Assembly: GCF_000739435.1 (NCBI RefSeq)
Contig: NZ_CP009159.1
Coordinates: forward strand, 2,046,001-2,110,000
Length of the DNA stretch: 64,000 bases
DNA from: Actinobacillus suis ATCC 33415
GTDB lineage: Bacteria > Pseudomonadota > Gammaproteobacteria > Enterobacterales > Pasteurellaceae
Direction of reading: 5' to 3'
A program made the translations under genes and the position numbers. Of this stretch, positions 1-9,772 are shown one piece after another. The notes under the pieces are model-generated. The model was not told the origin of the DNA and made no database searches. It saw only the letters and a program-made list of their open reading frames with translations. Each line of letters begins with the position of its first letter. Position 1 is the first letter of the stretch.

Positions 1-37
1 ATTTTTTTACAAATACGACCGCTTGTATTTAACCGGC

Positions 38-346
38 TTAGAGCTGTGCCATTTGTTCTAATAACTGAGGCGATTTATCCACCATACGAAGCAACAGTAC
101 CGCTTGTGGATTCGGTTTGGTTTTGCCTTGCTCCCACCCTTGATAAGTCCGCACGGAAGTATGCAATTTATGCGCAAAAACCGCTTGCGACAGATTTAAT
201 TTTTCTCGAATCAATTTAACTTCAGACGGGCTAAGTTCTACTGGTTCAGGCTTTTCTAATACCGTGGTTCGCAGGGTGATTTTGCCTTGGATATGTTTTT
301 CATAAGCATCAAGCCCTTCCATTAAATCATCAAAAAGTTTTCCCAT
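38..346 (-). CDS. HigA-type antitoxin, XRE-family HTH regulator
   Basis: Small 102-residue protein whose C-terminal half is a Cro/C1-type helix-turn-helix: SPSEVKLIREKLNLSQ followed by the recognition-helix stretch SVRTYQGWEQGKTKPN. This is the usual build of antitoxins of the HigA/RelB-like XRE class. Its start overlaps the end of the upstream toxin gene by 17 bases, so the two are translationally coupled, and the order toxin-then-antitoxin is typical of higBA. By family knowledge the antitoxin binds and neutralises the toxin and represses the shared promoter. The pairing is clear; the subfamily name is inference. Confidence 0.85.
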   Translation of the reverse strand: MGKLFDDLMEGLDAYEKHIQGKITLRTTVLEKPEPVELSPSEVKLIREKLNLSQAVFAHKLHTSVRTYQGWEQGKTKPNPQAVLLLRMVDKSPQLLEQMAQL

Positions 347-692
347 TACTACTCCTTATCTCTAATTCAACAATACGCTTCACTTTATTCGCTAACATAT
401 TGCGTTCCGTATTAGATAAATCTGATTGTTCATCTTTACCATATGCGGTAACCAACAAAATTTTTGAATAATTCACAATATGATAATAAATTACCCTTGC
501 TCCACCTCTCTTACCTTTATTTCGTTGCATATCTGCAATTCTAATTTTGCGTAAGCCGTTCGTACCTTGGATTAAATCTCCTTTATTAGGATTTTCTAAT
601 AGCTCATTCTGAAAATGTCTATATTCTTCATCACTAAGGTGCTTTTGTCTATATCGCTCAAAAGGTGGTAATTCTACAAAAACTAACTTCAC
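330..692 (-). CDS. HigB/RelE-superfamily toxin
   Basis: 120-residue protein resembling HigB-2/RelE-type mRNA interferases (ParE/RelE fold), which cleave mRNA on the ribosome. The fold signature is visible as NGLRKIRIADMQRNKGKRGGARVIYYHI followed by ILLVTAYGKDEQSDLS, the strand and loop series that carries the basic catalytic surface. The start is GTG (CAC at 690-692 on the plus strand) with a GAGGAAACA ribosome binding site just before it. It is the first gene of a two-gene operon with the XRE antitoxin downstream. Not tested: whether this toxin is still active. Confidence 0.85.
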   Translation of the reverse strand: MKLVFVELPPFERYRQKHLSDEEYRHFQNELLENPNKGDLIQGTNGLRKIRIADMQRNKGKRGGARVIYYHIVNYSKILLVTAYGKDEQSDLSNTERNMLANKVKRIVELEIRSSNGKTF

Positions 693-704
693 TGTTTCCT
701 CACT

Positions 705-721
705 ATACGCTTAAAGCGTAT
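705..721. promoter_or_regulatory. palindromic operator of the toxin-antitoxin operon
   Basis: Inverted repeat ATACGC-TTAAA-GCGTAT, 13 bases before the GTG start of the toxin gene. Its position and perfect 6-base arms fit the autoregulatory site bound by the HTH antitoxin. This is inference from position and symmetry. Confidence 0.5.
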
Positions 722-821
722 GATTTTCAACCAATGAAAGATAGCTTATAAATGTTTGGTTAATATACAACTTTATTATTTTTCTTTTGCGATCAAGATC
801 GAAAATCCACTTCATTCGTCT

Positions 822-858
822 CAAAAAATAAGGCTAGTGAAAACTCACTAGCCTTTTT
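822..858 (-). terminator. rho-independent terminator of mutS
   Basis: Stem AGGCTAGTGA / TCACTAGCCT (831-840 with 845-854), flanked on the minus-strand 3' side by a T tract (seen as AAAAAATAA at 823-830). It lies just after the mutS stop codon. Confidence 0.85.
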
Positions 859-865
859 ACTCTTC

Positions 866-3460
866 TTAAGCCATTAATTTTTTTAAGCGATATAGCTCAT
901 CCAACGCTTGGCGGGGGGTGAGTTCATCGGGGTCTATGCTCATTAATGCTTTTTCCAGTTCGCTTTGTTGTACCGCAAGCGGTTGAATTTGCGGGACTTC
1001 TTGCAAATCCGCGCTGAATAAGAGATCGCCTTGCGGATTATCGTGCGCTTCTTTGGTTTGTAATGAAATTTCTTCCAAATGCGCTAAACGCTGTTTCGCC
1101 AATTGAATCACCTGTTTCGGCACACCGGCAAGCGCCGCTACTGCCAAACCGTAACTTTTACTTGCCGCACCTTCTTGTACGCTGTGCATAAACACGATGG
1201 AATCCTGATGTTCTCGGGCATCTAAATGCACGTTCGCTACACCTTTTAACTGACTTGGTAAACTGGTCAGCTCAAAATAGTGCGTCGCAAATAAGGTAAG
1301 CGATTGGGTTTTCTTGGCTAGCCATTCGGCACACGCCCACGCCAGCGATAAACCGTCATAAGTTGAAGTACCACGCCCGATTTCATCGATCAGCACTAAG
1401 CTGTTTTCGGTTGCCTGATGCAGAATATTCGCCATTTCGGTCATTTCCACCATAAAAGTCGAACGGCCTGAGGCTAAATCATCACTTGCGCCGATACGGG
1501 TAAAAATTCGGTCTAATGCGCCGATTTCCGCACTATCCGCCGGAACAAAACTGCCGATATACGCCATTAGACTGATCAATGCAATTTGACGCATATAGGT
1601 ACTTTTACCGCCCATATTCGGGCCGGTTACCACCAATAAATGACGTTGTGCGTTTAAGAATACCGGATTAGCAATAAACGGATCCTTTAACACTTGCTCC
1701 ACCACCGGATGGCGACCGCCTTTGATATTCACACCTCGTTGTAAGCTGAAAGTCGGGCGCACATAGTTCAAACTTTCCGCTCGCTCGGCAAGATTGGTCA
1801 GTACGTCTAATTCGGATAACGCCATTGCCGCTAATTGCATTTCGCCCAAACGAGGCATAAGTAAATCGAACAACTCATCATAAAGTTGCTTTTCTAACGC
1901 CAATGACGCACCTTTTGCTTTCAGAACCTTATCTTCATAGGTTTTCAGCTCAGGAATAATATAGCGCTCGGCATTTTTCAGGGTTTGGCGGCGTACGTAG
2001 TGCATCGGGGCTTTATGCGCTTGCCCTTGGCTAATTTGAATATAGTAGCCGTGTACCGCATTAAAGCCGATTTTAAGCGTATCAATACCGGTTGCTTCTC
2101 TTTCTCGAATTTCGAGGTTTTCCAAATATTGCGTTGCACCGGCAGAAAGCTCTCGCCATTCGTCCAACTCCGCATTGTAACCTTCTGCAATCACACCGCC
2201 GTCACGAATTAATTGTGGAGGCGTTTCAATAATCGCACGCTCAAGCAGTGCGTGTAATTCGCTGAAATCGCCTATTTGTGCCACAAGTGCATCAAGCGAA
2301 GCGGTCAAATTTTTCGCATTTTTTGCAATATCAGGCAATTGAGCCAAGGCGGTGCGCAAACGAGTTAAATCACGTGGGCGAGCCGAGCGCAATGCAACAC
2401 GAGCAAGGATTCGCTCCATATCACCGACATTTTGGAGTAACGGCTGAAGCAGTTCGATACGTTGCTCTTTTTGTAAAGTGTCAATTATATCTTGACGCTT
2501 TTTCAACTTTTCTAGGTCACGAATCGGTTGATGAATCCAACGTTTCAGCAAACGGCTGCCCATTGGCGTAACACATTTATCTAAAACTGCCGCTAACGTA
2601 TTTTCCGTTCCGCCGGCTAAATTCTGGGTCAGTTCTAAGTTACGGCGAGTTGCCGCATCCAGCAAAATAGTGTCACTATTTTGCGCCAAATGAATACTGT
2701 TGATATGTGGTAAGGCGGTACGTTGTGTTTCTTGTGCATAGTGTAAAACACAACCCGCCGCACATAATGCTACGACTGCTTTTTCTACTCCGAAACCGGC
2801 TAAACTTTGCGTACCGAATTGGCGATTTAATAAATTAATCGCCGTGACTAACTCAAACTCCCACACCGGACGGCGGCGTAAACCTTTATAATTATTTAGA
2901 ATTTCAGCAGCAGAAAAGTCTTCCGCATAGAGAATCTCCGCCGGTTGTAAGCGTTGTAATTCAGCAGCGAGCGCTTCTTTATTTGGTAATTCGGTAATTA
3001 AAAAACGCCCGGAAGTCATATCTAGCGTGGCAATCGCAAACACGCCTTTTTCTTCATAAATCGCAGCGACTAAATTGTCCTGACGTTCCGGTAATAACGC
3101 TTCATCACTTACGGTACCGGGGGTAACGATACGTACCACTTTACGTTCAACCGGCCCTTTGCTCGTTGCTGGATCGCCAATCTGCTCACAAATCGCCACC
3201 GATTCGCCCAATGCGACCAATTTAGCTAAATAGCCTTCTACCGCATGATAAGGCACGCCCGCCATCGGAATCGGCTCGCCTGCCGATGCACCTCGTTTGG
3301 TCAAAGAAATATCTAACAACGCCGCCGCTTTTTTGGCATCGTCATAAAACAACTCGTAAAAATCGCCCATACGATAGAACAACAAAATATCAGGATTTTG
3401 CGCTTTAAGTTGCAAATATTGCGCCATCATCGGCGTGTGTTTAGAAAGATCTTGAGTCAT
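866..3460 (-). CDS. mutS: DNA mismatch repair protein MutS
   Basis: 864-residue MutS, close to the family's usual ~855 residues. It recognises mismatches and small loops after replication and starts methyl-directed repair with MutL. The N-terminal mismatch-binding domain carries the Phe-x-Glu motif in MGDFYELF (residues 34-36). The C-terminal ATPase has Walker [10 protein letters not shown], Walker [13 protein letters not shown] and the FATHYFELT segment. The start lies before a weak ribosome binding site and yields a normal N terminus ([16 protein letters not shown]). It is monocistronic: a hairpin terminator follows, and a facing uptake-sequence pair separates it from the ABC genes upstream. 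Confidence 0.98.
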   Translation of the reverse strand: MTQDLSKHTPMMAQYLQLKAQNPDILLFYRMGDFYELFYDDAKKAAALLDISLTKRGASAGEPIPMAGVPYHAVEGYLAKLVALGESVAICEQIGDPATSKGPVERKVVRIVTPGTVSDEALLPERQDNLVAAIYEEKGVFAIATLDMTSGRFLITELPNKEALAAELQRLQPAEILYAEDFSAAEILNNYKGLRRRPVWEFELVTAINLLNRQFGTQSLAGFGVEKAVVALCAAGCVLHYAQETQRTALPHINSIHLAQNSDTILLDAATRRNLELTQNLAGGTENTLAAVLDKCVTPMGSRLLKRWIHQPIRDLEKLKKRQDIIDTLQKEQRIELLQPLLQNVGDMERILARVALRSARPRDLTRLRTALAQLPDIAKNAKNLTASLDALVAQIGDFSELHALLERAIIETPPQLIRDGGVIAEGYNAELDEWRELSAGATQYLENLEIREREATGIDTLKIGFNAVHGYYIQISQGQAHKAPMHYVRRQTLKNAERYIIPELKTYEDKVLKAKGASLALEKQLYDELFDLLMPRLGEMQLAAMALSELDVLTNLAERAESLNYVRPTFSLQRGVNIKGGRHPVVEQVLKDPFIANPVFLNAQRHLLVVTGPNMGGKSTYMRQIALISLMAYIGSFVPADSAEIGALDRIFTRIGASDDLASGRSTFMVEMTEMANILHQATENSLVLIDEIGRGTSTYDGLSLAWACAEWLAKKTQSLTLFATHYFELTSLPSQLKGVANVHLDAREHQDSIVFMHSVQEGAASKSYGLAVAALAGVPKQVIQLAKQRLAHLEEISLQTKEAHDNPQGDLLFSADLQEVPQIQPLAVQQSELEKALMSIDPDELTPRQALDELYRLKKLMA

Positions 3461-3570
3461 GGCTTCGCAGTTAAGTTAGTCAAAATTGGCAGTTAGTGTA
3501 ACAGATTGAGGGAGTGGAAAAAACTGCGGAGCATAAAAGGAATGATTAAGGGAATGATCAGATAAATGAA

Positions 3571-3617
3571 ACAAGCGGTCTAAATTTGCAAAATTTTTGC
3601 TAATTTAAACCGCTTGT
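3571..3617. terminator. facing uptake-sequence pair, probable terminator
   Basis: ACAAGCGGT at 3571-3579 and its complement ACCGCTTGT at 3609-3617 frame an AT-rich loop and can fold into a stem that also pairs GGTCTAAATT-like flanks. It lies directly after the ABC ATPase gene on the minus strand. Confidence 0.65.
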
Positions 3618-3625
3618 CATAAGGT

Positions 3626-4375
3626 TTAATCCGCACGAATTTGATGTAAGAAGCGTTTAGTGCGTTCGTGTTGCGGATTTTGGAAAAGCTGTGCCGGCGA
3701 GCCTTGCTCGACAATTTCACCGCCGTCCATCACGACCACTACATCCGCTACATCTAATGCGAACTTGATTTCGTGCGTAACCACCACCATTGTCCAGCCT
3801 TCTAGCGCCAACTCTTTCATGGTATTCAACACGTCTTGCACTAATTCCGGATCAAGCGCCGAAGTCGGTTCGTCAAATAACATCAATTCTGGTTGAATCG
3901 CTAACGCACGTGCAATGCCGACACGCTGTTGCTGACCGCCGGATAATTGGAACGGGTAAAGCTGTGCTTTATCGGATAAACCAACTTTTGCCAATAATTT
4001 CTCAGCTTCCGCTTTAGCTTGTTCTGGCTTTTTGCCTTGCACAAATACCGGGCCTTCCATCACATTTTCTAATGCGGTTTTGTGTGGAAATAAGTTGTAA
4101 TTTTGGAACACCATACCTGATTTACGGCGTAAGGCAAGAATCTGTTTTTTGATATTTTTTGCCGAAAAATCCACGCTTAACGGCTCTGAACCGTCAAACG
4201 TGATTGTGCCTTGCTCCGGCATTTCCAGCGCATTTAAACAGCGTAAAAACGTAGTTTTACCGGAACCGGACGGCCCGAGAATCACCACTACCTGACCTTT
4301 TTTAATTTCCAGATCAATGCCACGTAAAATCGTGTTGTCGCCAAAGGTTTTATGAATATTGCTAATTTTGATCAT
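3626..4375 (-). CDS. polar amino acid (cystine-family) ABC transporter ATPase
   Basis: 249-residue ABC ATPase. Walker A GPSGSGKTT is at about residues 34-42, the Q-loop is in VFQNYNLF, the signature is LSGGQQQR, Walker B is LMLFDEPTSALDPE, and the switch His is in VVTHEI. This matches the GlnQ/TcyN/YecC family, which energises import of polar amino acids; the nearest relatives I recognise are cystine importers. It lies 21 bases after the permease gene and is followed by an uptake-sequence terminator. The exact substrate (cystine, cysteine or another amino acid) is not proven by sequence. Confidence 0.9.
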   Translation of the reverse strand: MIKISNIHKTFGDNTILRGIDLEIKKGQVVVILGPSGSGKTTFLRCLNALEMPEQGTITFDGSEPLSVDFSAKNIKKQILALRRKSGMVFQNYNLFPHKTALENVMEGPVFVQGKKPEQAKAEAEKLLAKVGLSDKAQLYPFQLSGGQQQRVGIARALAIQPELMLFDEPTSALDPELVQDVLNTMKELALEGWTMVVVTHEIKFALDVADVVVVMDGGEIVEQGSPAQLFQNPQHERTKRFLHQIRAD

Positions 4376-4396
4376 TTTGTTTTCCGTGGTTAGCCA

Positions 4397-5113
4397 TTAT
4401 TTCGCCACAAAGCGGTTAAAGCGGCGTTCGAGTTTTGCTTGAATCAAGAAAAGCACCCAGCAGAAACACCAGTAAATTAAACCTGCTTCAATATATACCG
4501 GCAAGAAGTCGTAAGACATATTCGCCATTTGTTGTGCGACACGGAACATTTCCGTTACCGTTACCACAGAAGCCAATGAAGTATCTTTAAACAAACCGAT
4601 AAAAGTATTGCTTAACGGCGGTACAGCCACGCGAATCGCTTGCGGGGCAATAATACGGCGGAAGGTTTGCATATAGGTCATACCGATGGTATAACCGGCT
4701 TCCCATTGTCCTTTCGGCACGGAAGAAATTGCCGCACGCACGGTTTCCGAACCGTATGCACCGATATTCAGCGAGAAACCGATAATCGCCGCCGGAATCG
4801 GATCAATATACACACCGATCGCCGGTAAGCCGTAAAACACCACCGAGATTTGCACCAACATCGGCGTGCCTCGGATAATCGAGATATACACTTTCACAAT
4901 CGCAAGAGCAATGCGATGCAACATACCATTTACTGGGGTAACTCGGATCAACGCCACGCCGACCGCAATCGCCATACCGATAATAAAAGAAGCGATTGCT
5001 AACGGAATGGAAACCAAGACCGCCGCTTCGACCATTGGGAAGAAAGCATCCATCACCAGTTTCACACGAGCCTCATCCATAAATGGAATTTGCAGTAATA
5101 AATTTTCTAACAC
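4397..5113 (-). CDS. polar amino acid (cystine-family) ABC transporter permease
   Basis: 238-residue inner-membrane permease of the HisMQ/GlnP type with several hydrophobic segments and the coupling EAA-like loop around GAYGSETVRAAISSVPKGQWEAG, which docks on the ATPase. It resembles TcyL/YecS. The start is GTG (5111-5113) after an AGGATAG ribosome binding site. A tandem MetJ-like operator lies about 60 bases upstream and a terminator-like hairpin separates it from the binding-protein gene, so permease and ATPase may form their own transcription unit. Confidence 0.9.
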   Translation of the reverse strand: MLENLLLQIPFMDEARVKLVMDAFFPMVEAAVLVSIPLAIASFIIGMAIAVGVALIRVTPVNGMLHRIALAIVKVYISIIRGTPMLVQISVVFYGLPAIGVYIDPIPAAIIGFSLNIGAYGSETVRAAISSVPKGQWEAGYTIGMTYMQTFRRIIAPQAIRVAVPPLSNTFIGLFKDTSLASVVTVTEMFRVAQQMANMSYDFLPVYIEAGLIYWCFCWVLFLIQAKLERRFNRFVAK

Positions 5114-5170
5114 AAACTATCCTAATAAAAATTGATTTAATGAAATTCTAAGGGATATAGATAGAAATGT

Positions 5171-5186
5171 ATACGTCTAGACGTCT
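5171..5186 (-). promoter_or_regulatory. tandem MetJ-box-like operator
   Basis: Two adjacent 8-mers, ATACGTCT and AGACGTCT; the second equals the MetJ met-box consensus AGACGTCT and the first differs at one base. MetJ needs at least two tandem boxes. On the minus strand the boxes overlap a possible promoter (TAGATT, 17 bases, TATACA) upstream of the permease. The site suggests repression by MetJ with S-adenosylmethionine; this is inference. Confidence 0.55.
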
Positions 5187-5205
5187 AAATAATCTAAAAA
5201 GAAAA

Positions 5206-5252
5206 ACAAGCGGTCTAAATTTGCTAAAAATTTGCAGATTTAGACCGCTTGC
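5206..5252. terminator. facing uptake-sequence pair, probable terminator
   Basis: ACAAGCGGTCTAAATTTGC and its near-perfect complement (GCAGATTTAGACCGCTTG, ending near 5251) form a long stem right after the binding-protein gene stop codon. It could end or attenuate that message before the permease gene. Confidence 0.65.
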
Positions 5253-5276
5253 TTCAAAGCGTCTGAACGTATTGAG

Positions 5277-6059
5277 TTATTTCACACTAATATCACGACC
5301 AAAGAATTGTTCGCCGAGCTTTTTCAACGTACCGTCTTTTTGTAACTCAACAATTGCCGCACTAATTTTGTTTAACGCTTCTTGGTTACCTTTGTTCGTC
5401 ACTAAACCGGCACCCACTTTTTCAGGTGATTCCCAAACAATTTTTAAACCTGATTTCGGGTTTTTCTTCAGATAATCCAATAACGCAAGATTGTCGTTGA
5501 AAGTTGCATCCGCACGTTTTTGTTGAATGAGCAATAAGCCTTGCGCCATACCGTCAATCGGCACAATGTTCGCACCGTTATCACGCGCTAATTCGCCGTA
5601 GTTTGAGCTTAATGTTTGAGCGGTTTTTACGCCTTTAACATCCGATGCCTGCTGGATTTTTTCTTCATCGTTGCGCACCACTAACGCCGCACCAGACCAG
5701 CTATACGCTTCCGATTTATCAAAAGTCGCTTGACGCTCCGGTGTGGTTAAGCCCACTTGGTTTGCCACTAAATCGAAACGATCCGCTTTTAAACCGGCTA
5801 ACATTGCGTCCCATTGCGTTTCTTTAAACTCAACTTTAACGCCTAATTTTTCTGCAACCGCACGAGTTACTTCCACATCATAACCGGTTAATTTACCGCT
5901 TGCATCATGATAAGTGAACGGTGCATAAGTCCCTTCAGTACCGACTGTAATCGTACCTTTGGCATTAATTCTTTCGAGTAACGTTTCTTTAGCAAACGAA
6001 GTTGCTGATGTCGCAAGTGCAATCGCAGAAACCGCAATCACTGATAATTGTTTTAACAT
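5277..6059 (-). CDS. periplasmic amino acid-binding protein (cystine family)
   Basis: 260-residue family 3 solute-binding protein. A Sec signal peptide (LKQLSVIAVSAIALATSATSFA) ends near residue 23. The family ligand-binding signature follows: GTEGTYAPFTYHDASGKLTGYDVEV, then DLVANQVGLTTPER. It resembles FliY/TcyJ, which captures cystine in the periplasm for the membrane complex encoded downstream. About 160 bases, holding a hairpin and the MetJ-like boxes, separate it from the permease gene, so it may be made in excess over the membrane parts. Ligand identity is inferred. Confidence 0.9.
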   Translation of the reverse strand: MLKQLSVIAVSAIALATSATSFAKETLLERINAKGTITVGTEGTYAPFTYHDASGKLTGYDVEVTRAVAEKLGVKVEFKETQWDAMLAGLKADRFDLVANQVGLTTPERQATFDKSEAYSWSGAALVVRNDEEKIQQASDVKGVKTAQTLSSNYGELARDNGANIVPIDGMAQGLLLIQQKRADATFNDNLALLDYLKKNPKSGLKIVWESPEKVGAGLVTNKGNQEALNKISAAIVELQKDGTLKKLGEQFFGRDISVK

Positions 6060-6219
6060 AGTAGGAACCCTCTTAATTCGAGAAAATTAATAGATAAAAT
6101 ATATGATGTTGTGTTTTTTTCGAATTATTAGAGAAATTTATGCAGGCTTCAAATAACTAAATGGAATAATAATTAGCTAAATGTTGTAAGGATGTTAATT
6201 TGAACGAATTGGATGTAAA

Positions 6220-6267
6220 ACAAGCGGTCGAATTTTCATAAAATTTTGCAAAAAAGTAACCGCTTGT
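6220..6267. terminator. facing uptake-sequence pair, probable terminator
   Basis: ACAAGCGGTCGAATTTT at 6220 faces AAGTAACCGCTTGT ending at 6267. It lies just after the YchJ-type gene on the minus strand. Confidence 0.55.
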
Positions 6268-6275
6268 AATCAAGA

Positions 6276-6752
6276 CTAGACGAGATATGCGCCGCAACAA
6301 TGTTTAAATTTTTTAGCCGAACCGCAGACGCAATTCTGTTTTTGCGAAGGCAGCGGCACCGTTGGGTCAACAAAATACCAGCGGTTATTTACTAACACAA
6401 ACAGTGACAATTCGTGGTGTGCTTCTACGCCGTTTTCAGTATCAAATAATGCTTTAAACTCAACCAGACTGTGGATTTTACTGATATTCGGCTTGTGAGA
6501 GAGAATTTCTAATCCCGCCCATTTGGTGCTTTCACCCCACGCTTTCATCGCTACCTGATCCAAAAATTTCTGCTGGCTAGGAACGGTGGTCTCCACAATA
6601 TAATCAATATTGACCAGAGTATAAGCCGCATAGCGTGAACGCATTAACAGCTCCGCCGTTGCCGGATAAGCTTGCTTGAGATGAAACGGTTGGCAACATT
6701 CTACATAATGCTTACCCGACTGACACGGACAAGCGGTTAAATTTTCTGACAT
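6276..6752 (-). CDS. YchJ-family SEC-C motif protein (UPF0225)
   Basis: 158-residue protein with a Cys-rich metal-binding SEC-C motif at both ends: [17 protein letters not shown] near the N terminus and [13 protein letters not shown] near the C terminus, around an NTF2-like core ([13 protein letters not shown]). This is the YchJ/UPF0225 build; the function is not established. The start chosen is the ATG at 6752, preceded by AAGAGGAAT, rather than an in-frame codon 45 bases upstream that would add an unrelated leader. It is flanked by hairpins on both sides and appears monocistronic. Confidence 0.85.
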   Translation of the reverse strand: MSENLTACPCQSGKHYVECCQPFHLKQAYPATAELLMRSRYAAYTLVNIDYIVETTVPSQQKFLDQVAMKAWGESTKWAGLEILSHKPNISKIHSLVEFKALFDTENGVEAHHELSLFVLVNNRWYFVDPTVPLPSQKQNCVCGSAKKFKHCCGAYLV

Positions 6753-6825
6753 TTTTGCATTCCTCTTTTTAGGCACGATATTGTAACGATGAAACAAATG
6801 AAATACAGCAAAAATCCCATCCCTC

Positions 6826-6860
6826 TAAAAAGAAAAGAGCACATTTAATCATGTGCTCTT
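6826..6860 (-). terminator. rho-independent terminator of the ribose operon
   Basis: Stem AAGAGCACAT / ATGTGCTCTT with a six-base loop, followed on the minus strand by a T-rich run (AAAAGAAAA on the plus strand). It comes right after rbsK. Confidence 0.85.
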
Positions 6861-6876
6861 CTGTTAGAAAATCTAA

Positions 6877-7788
6877 TTAGTGCAATTCCTCTCGAGTAGG
6901 AATCGAACTTTGTGCGCCCATACGGGTGACTGAAATCGAAGAGGCTTTGTGGGCGAACATTACCGCATCTCGCATAGACTTGCCTTCTAATAAAGCAACC
7001 GCCAGTGCGCCGTTAAAGGTATCGCCGGCGGCGGTGGTGTCTACCGGTGTGACTTTAAAGCCGGCAATAATTTCGCCGTTGCCGTTTTCACTTAAAAACG
7101 CCCCTTTCGATCCCAAAGTAATTAACACGGTTTGAATACCTTTTTGATGGAACACATTCGCCGCTTGTTTGGCGGTTTGTTCATCGACCACTTGAACGCC
7201 TGTCAGTAAGGCAGTTTCGGTTTCATTTGGGGTAATCATATCGATATTCGCTAAAATTTCGTCCGAGAGCGGCTGTGCCGGTGCCGGATTTAAAATCACT
7301 TGGGTGTGATGAGCTTTCGCAATTTTTAGCGCTTTTTCGACCGCTTGTAACGGCGTTTCTAGCTGAACCAGTAGGCAATCCGCACTTTCAATCGTGGCTT
7401 GATGTTGTGCCACCACGCTTTCATCTAGCTTTGCATTCGCACCGGCGGAAATCACAATGCTGTTTTCGCCTGAATCCGCCACTTGAATCATCGCAATGCC
7501 GGTCATTTGATCAGCCACTTCAACAATGTGTTCGGGATTAATGCCGTCTTGCACAAACGCTTGTTTCATTGCTCGCCCAATATCATCAGCGCCGATACAA
7601 GCGATAAAATCTACATCAACTAATGATGCATCTCGCACACGAGCCGCTGCTACCGCTTGGTTCGCCCCTTTGCCACCATAAGCAATATGATAATGACCGC
7701 CTTTCAGCGTTTCGCCCGCTTTTGGGAAATAAGGGACTCGAATAACATGATCCGCATTTACGCTGCCCAACACACAAAGTTTTTTCAT
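6877..7788 (-). CDS. rbsK: ribokinase
   Basis: 303-residue PfkB-family sugar kinase that phosphorylates ribose to ribose 5-phosphate after import. The family's first signature AYGGKGANQAVAAAR is at about residues 37-51. The second, with the catalytic Asp and anion hole, is VDTTAAGDTFNGALAVAL (Asp in GAGD-like AAGDTF). The start has GAGG a few bases upstream. It is the last gene of the ribose operon, separated from rbsB by 72 bases with a hairpin, so its level may be lower than that of the binding protein. Confidence 0.96.
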   Translation of the reverse strand: MKKLCVLGSVNADHVIRVPYFPKAGETLKGGHYHIAYGGKGANQAVAAARVRDASLVDVDFIACIGADDIGRAMKQAFVQDGINPEHIVEVADQMTGIAMIQVADSGENSIVISAGANAKLDESVVAQHQATIESADCLLVQLETPLQAVEKALKIAKAHHTQVILNPAPAQPLSDEILANIDMITPNETETALLTGVQVVDEQTAKQAANVFHQKGIQTVLITLGSKGAFLSENGNGEIIAGFKVTPVDTTAAGDTFNGALAVALLEGKSMRDAVMFAHKASSISVTRMGAQSSIPTREELH

Positions 7789-7825
7789 AACTACCTCAAA
7801 CCGACCTCACACAAACCTAGCGATG

Positions 7826-7851
7826 CCGGAACCGTCAAAATAACGGATCCG
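7826..7851 (-). other. hairpin between rbsB and rbsK
   Basis: CCGGAACCGT (7826-7835) pairs with ACGGATCCGG (7842-7851) with one mismatch around a six-base loop. There is no T tract, so it looks like an mRNA-protecting or attenuating stem rather than a full terminator. Confidence 0.4.
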
Positions 7852-7860
7852 GAGCCAAAA

Positions 7861-8733
7861 TTACTGACTAATTACTTTTAACGGTACAGGGATTTTCGCT
7901 TCGACTTTTTCGCCTTTAAGTAATTTATCCGCAGTTTCCACACCTAACTCACCGATTTTATCCGGTTGTTGTGCGATGGTTGCCGCCAGTTTTCCGCCTT
8001 TTACCGCTTTCACTGCATCATCCGTACCATCAAAGCCGACAACGATAATATCTTTACCTGCCGCTTTAATCGCACGTAATGCGCCTAATGCCATTTCATC
8101 ATTTTGTGCAAATACCGCTTTTGCTGCACCGTGGCTTGCCAGTAAGTTTTCAGTTACGTTTAAGCCTTTAGTACGGTCAAAATCCGCCGGTTGGCTGGCC
8201 AATACTTCAAATTGGTTTGCCGCTACCGCTTGTTTAAAGCCTTCACCACGCTCACGAGCCGCGGAGGTACCGGTAATACCTTCCAATTGAATAACTTTGG
8301 CATTTTTACCGACTTTCTCCGCGATAAAATCGCCCGCCATTTTACCGCCGGCAACATTATCGGAAGCGATGTGGCTCACCACTTCACCTTTATTCGCACC
8401 ACGGTCTAAAGTGATTACCGGAATATTTTTCTTATTCGCAATCGCCACCGCATTACCAACCGCTTCCGAATCTGTCGGGTTAATCAGTAATACTTTCGCA
8501 CCGCGCACTGTGAGATCTTCCACGTTCGCTAATTCTTTTGCCGGGTCATTTTGGGAATCTAACACCACTAATTTGTAACCGAGGTCTTTGGCTTTTTTCT
8601 CCGCACCTTCTTTTAAGGTAACGAAGAACGGGTTATCCAGCGTAGATACCGCTAACGCCAATGTGTCTTGCGCCATTGCTTTTGCACCGAATGCCAAACC
8701 TAGAGCAAGTGCTAAAGAAGTTAATTTTTTCAT
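7861..8733 (-). CDS. rbsB: ribose-binding periplasmic protein
   Basis: 290-residue periplasmic binding protein of the LacI-like ribose/galactose class. A signal peptide ([22 protein letters not shown]) is followed by [26 protein letters not shown], the classic RbsB N-lobe. [20 protein letters not shown] and [16 protein letters not shown] follow in the order seen in RbsB. It binds D-ribose and docks on RbsC. A strong AAGGAGA ribosome binding site precedes the start. It lies 23 bases after rbsC. Confidence 0.96.
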   Translation of the reverse strand: MKKLTSLALALGLAFGAKAMAQDTLALAVSTLDNPFFVTLKEGAEKKAKDLGYKLVVLDSQNDPAKELANVEDLTVRGAKVLLINPTDSEAVGNAVAIANKKNIPVITLDRGANKGEVVSHIASDNVAGGKMAGDFIAEKVGKNAKVIQLEGITGTSAARERGEGFKQAVAANQFEVLASQPADFDRTKGLNVTENLLASHGAAKAVFAQNDEMALGALRAIKAAGKDIIVVGFDGTDDAVKAVKGGKLAATIAQQPDKIGELGVETADKLLKGEKVEAKIPVPLKVISQ

Positions 8734-8756
8734 AGGAATCTCCTTTTGAGAGTAGG

Positions 8757-9716
8757 TTACGCTTTTTTACGGCCAAGGAAGTTATCCAAAATAACCGCTG
8801 CTAAAATTACTAACGCTTTTGCGACAAGCTGATAGTAAGAGTCAATATCTAATAAATTTAAGGCATTACTGAGGAAGCCGATAATTAACGCACCGATTAA
8901 TGTGCCGATAATACGACCTTTACCGCCCATTAAACTGGTTCCACCAACTACAACTGCAGCAATCGCATCAAGTTCATAACCGGTACCGGCGGTCGGTTGT
9001 GCCGAACCTAAACGAGAGGTGACAATTAAACCTGCTAGTGCTGCTAACACGCCGCTGACTGCAAACACAAACAGTTTGATTTTATTCACGTTGATACCGG
9101 AAAGTGCGGTTGCCGATTCGTTACAGCCAAGCGCATAAATATAACGACCGATACGAGTTTGGGTCAGAATAAACCAACCGATAGCAAATAAGATAAACAT
9201 TAACCAAACCGGCACCGGCACACCGAATAATTCGCCGGTACCAATCTCGGCAAAGTAATCGGCATTGTCGGAAAAACCGGTAGAAATCGGGCGACCTTCC
9301 ATATAAATCATGGTGACACCTCGCAATAACAACATAGTGATTAACGTTGCCATAAAGGCTTGTACTTTACCGAAGGCGACTAATGCACCGTTTAACAAGC
9401 CGATTGCCGCACCGAATAACAATACCGCCGGTACCACTAAATAAATCGAGAGATCTAAACCGATTAAAGTTGCCGCTACCGCTCCAGTGAGTGCTAAGAC
9501 CGAACCGACCGAAAGGTCAATGCCTGCAATTAAAATCACAAACGTCATACCGATCGCAATAATCGCATTCACTGACGTTTGGCGTAAAATATTCAATAAG
9601 TTATCGACACTAAAAAAATTCGGATTTAAAAATGACACCACCGCAATTAATGCGAGTAATGCAATGATAGAACGTTGTTCTATCAGGAATTTTTTTAGAT
9701 TAAATGCTTTGTTCAT
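8757..9716 (-). CDS. rbsC: ribose ABC transporter permease
   Basis: 319-residue polytopic membrane protein of the RbsC/AraH family. Conserved loop segments include [18 protein letters not shown] and [23 protein letters not shown], typical for monosaccharide permeases. It forms the membrane channel of the ribose importer with RbsA and RbsB. An AAAGGAA ribosome binding site precedes the start. A single uptake word (ACCGCTTGT, near 9751-9759) lies in the short gap to rbsA. Confidence 0.96.
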   Translation of the reverse strand: MNKAFNLKKFLIEQRSIIALLALIAVVSFLNPNFFSVDNLLNILRQTSVNAIIAIGMTFVILIAGIDLSVGSVLALTGAVAATLIGLDLSIYLVVPAVLLFGAAIGLLNGALVAFGKVQAFMATLITMLLLRGVTMIYMEGRPISTGFSDNADYFAEIGTGELFGVPVPVWLMFILFAIGWFILTQTRIGRYIYALGCNESATALSGINVNKIKLFVFAVSGVLAALAGLIVTSRLGSAQPTAGTGYELDAIAAVVVGGTSLMGGKGRIIGTLIGALIIGFLSNALNLLDIDSYYQLVAKALVILAAVILDNFLGRKKA

Positions 9717-9772
9717 ATTGATTCCTTTTGCAAAATTCTTGCTAAATTTGACCGCTTGTAAAAGCGCCTAAC

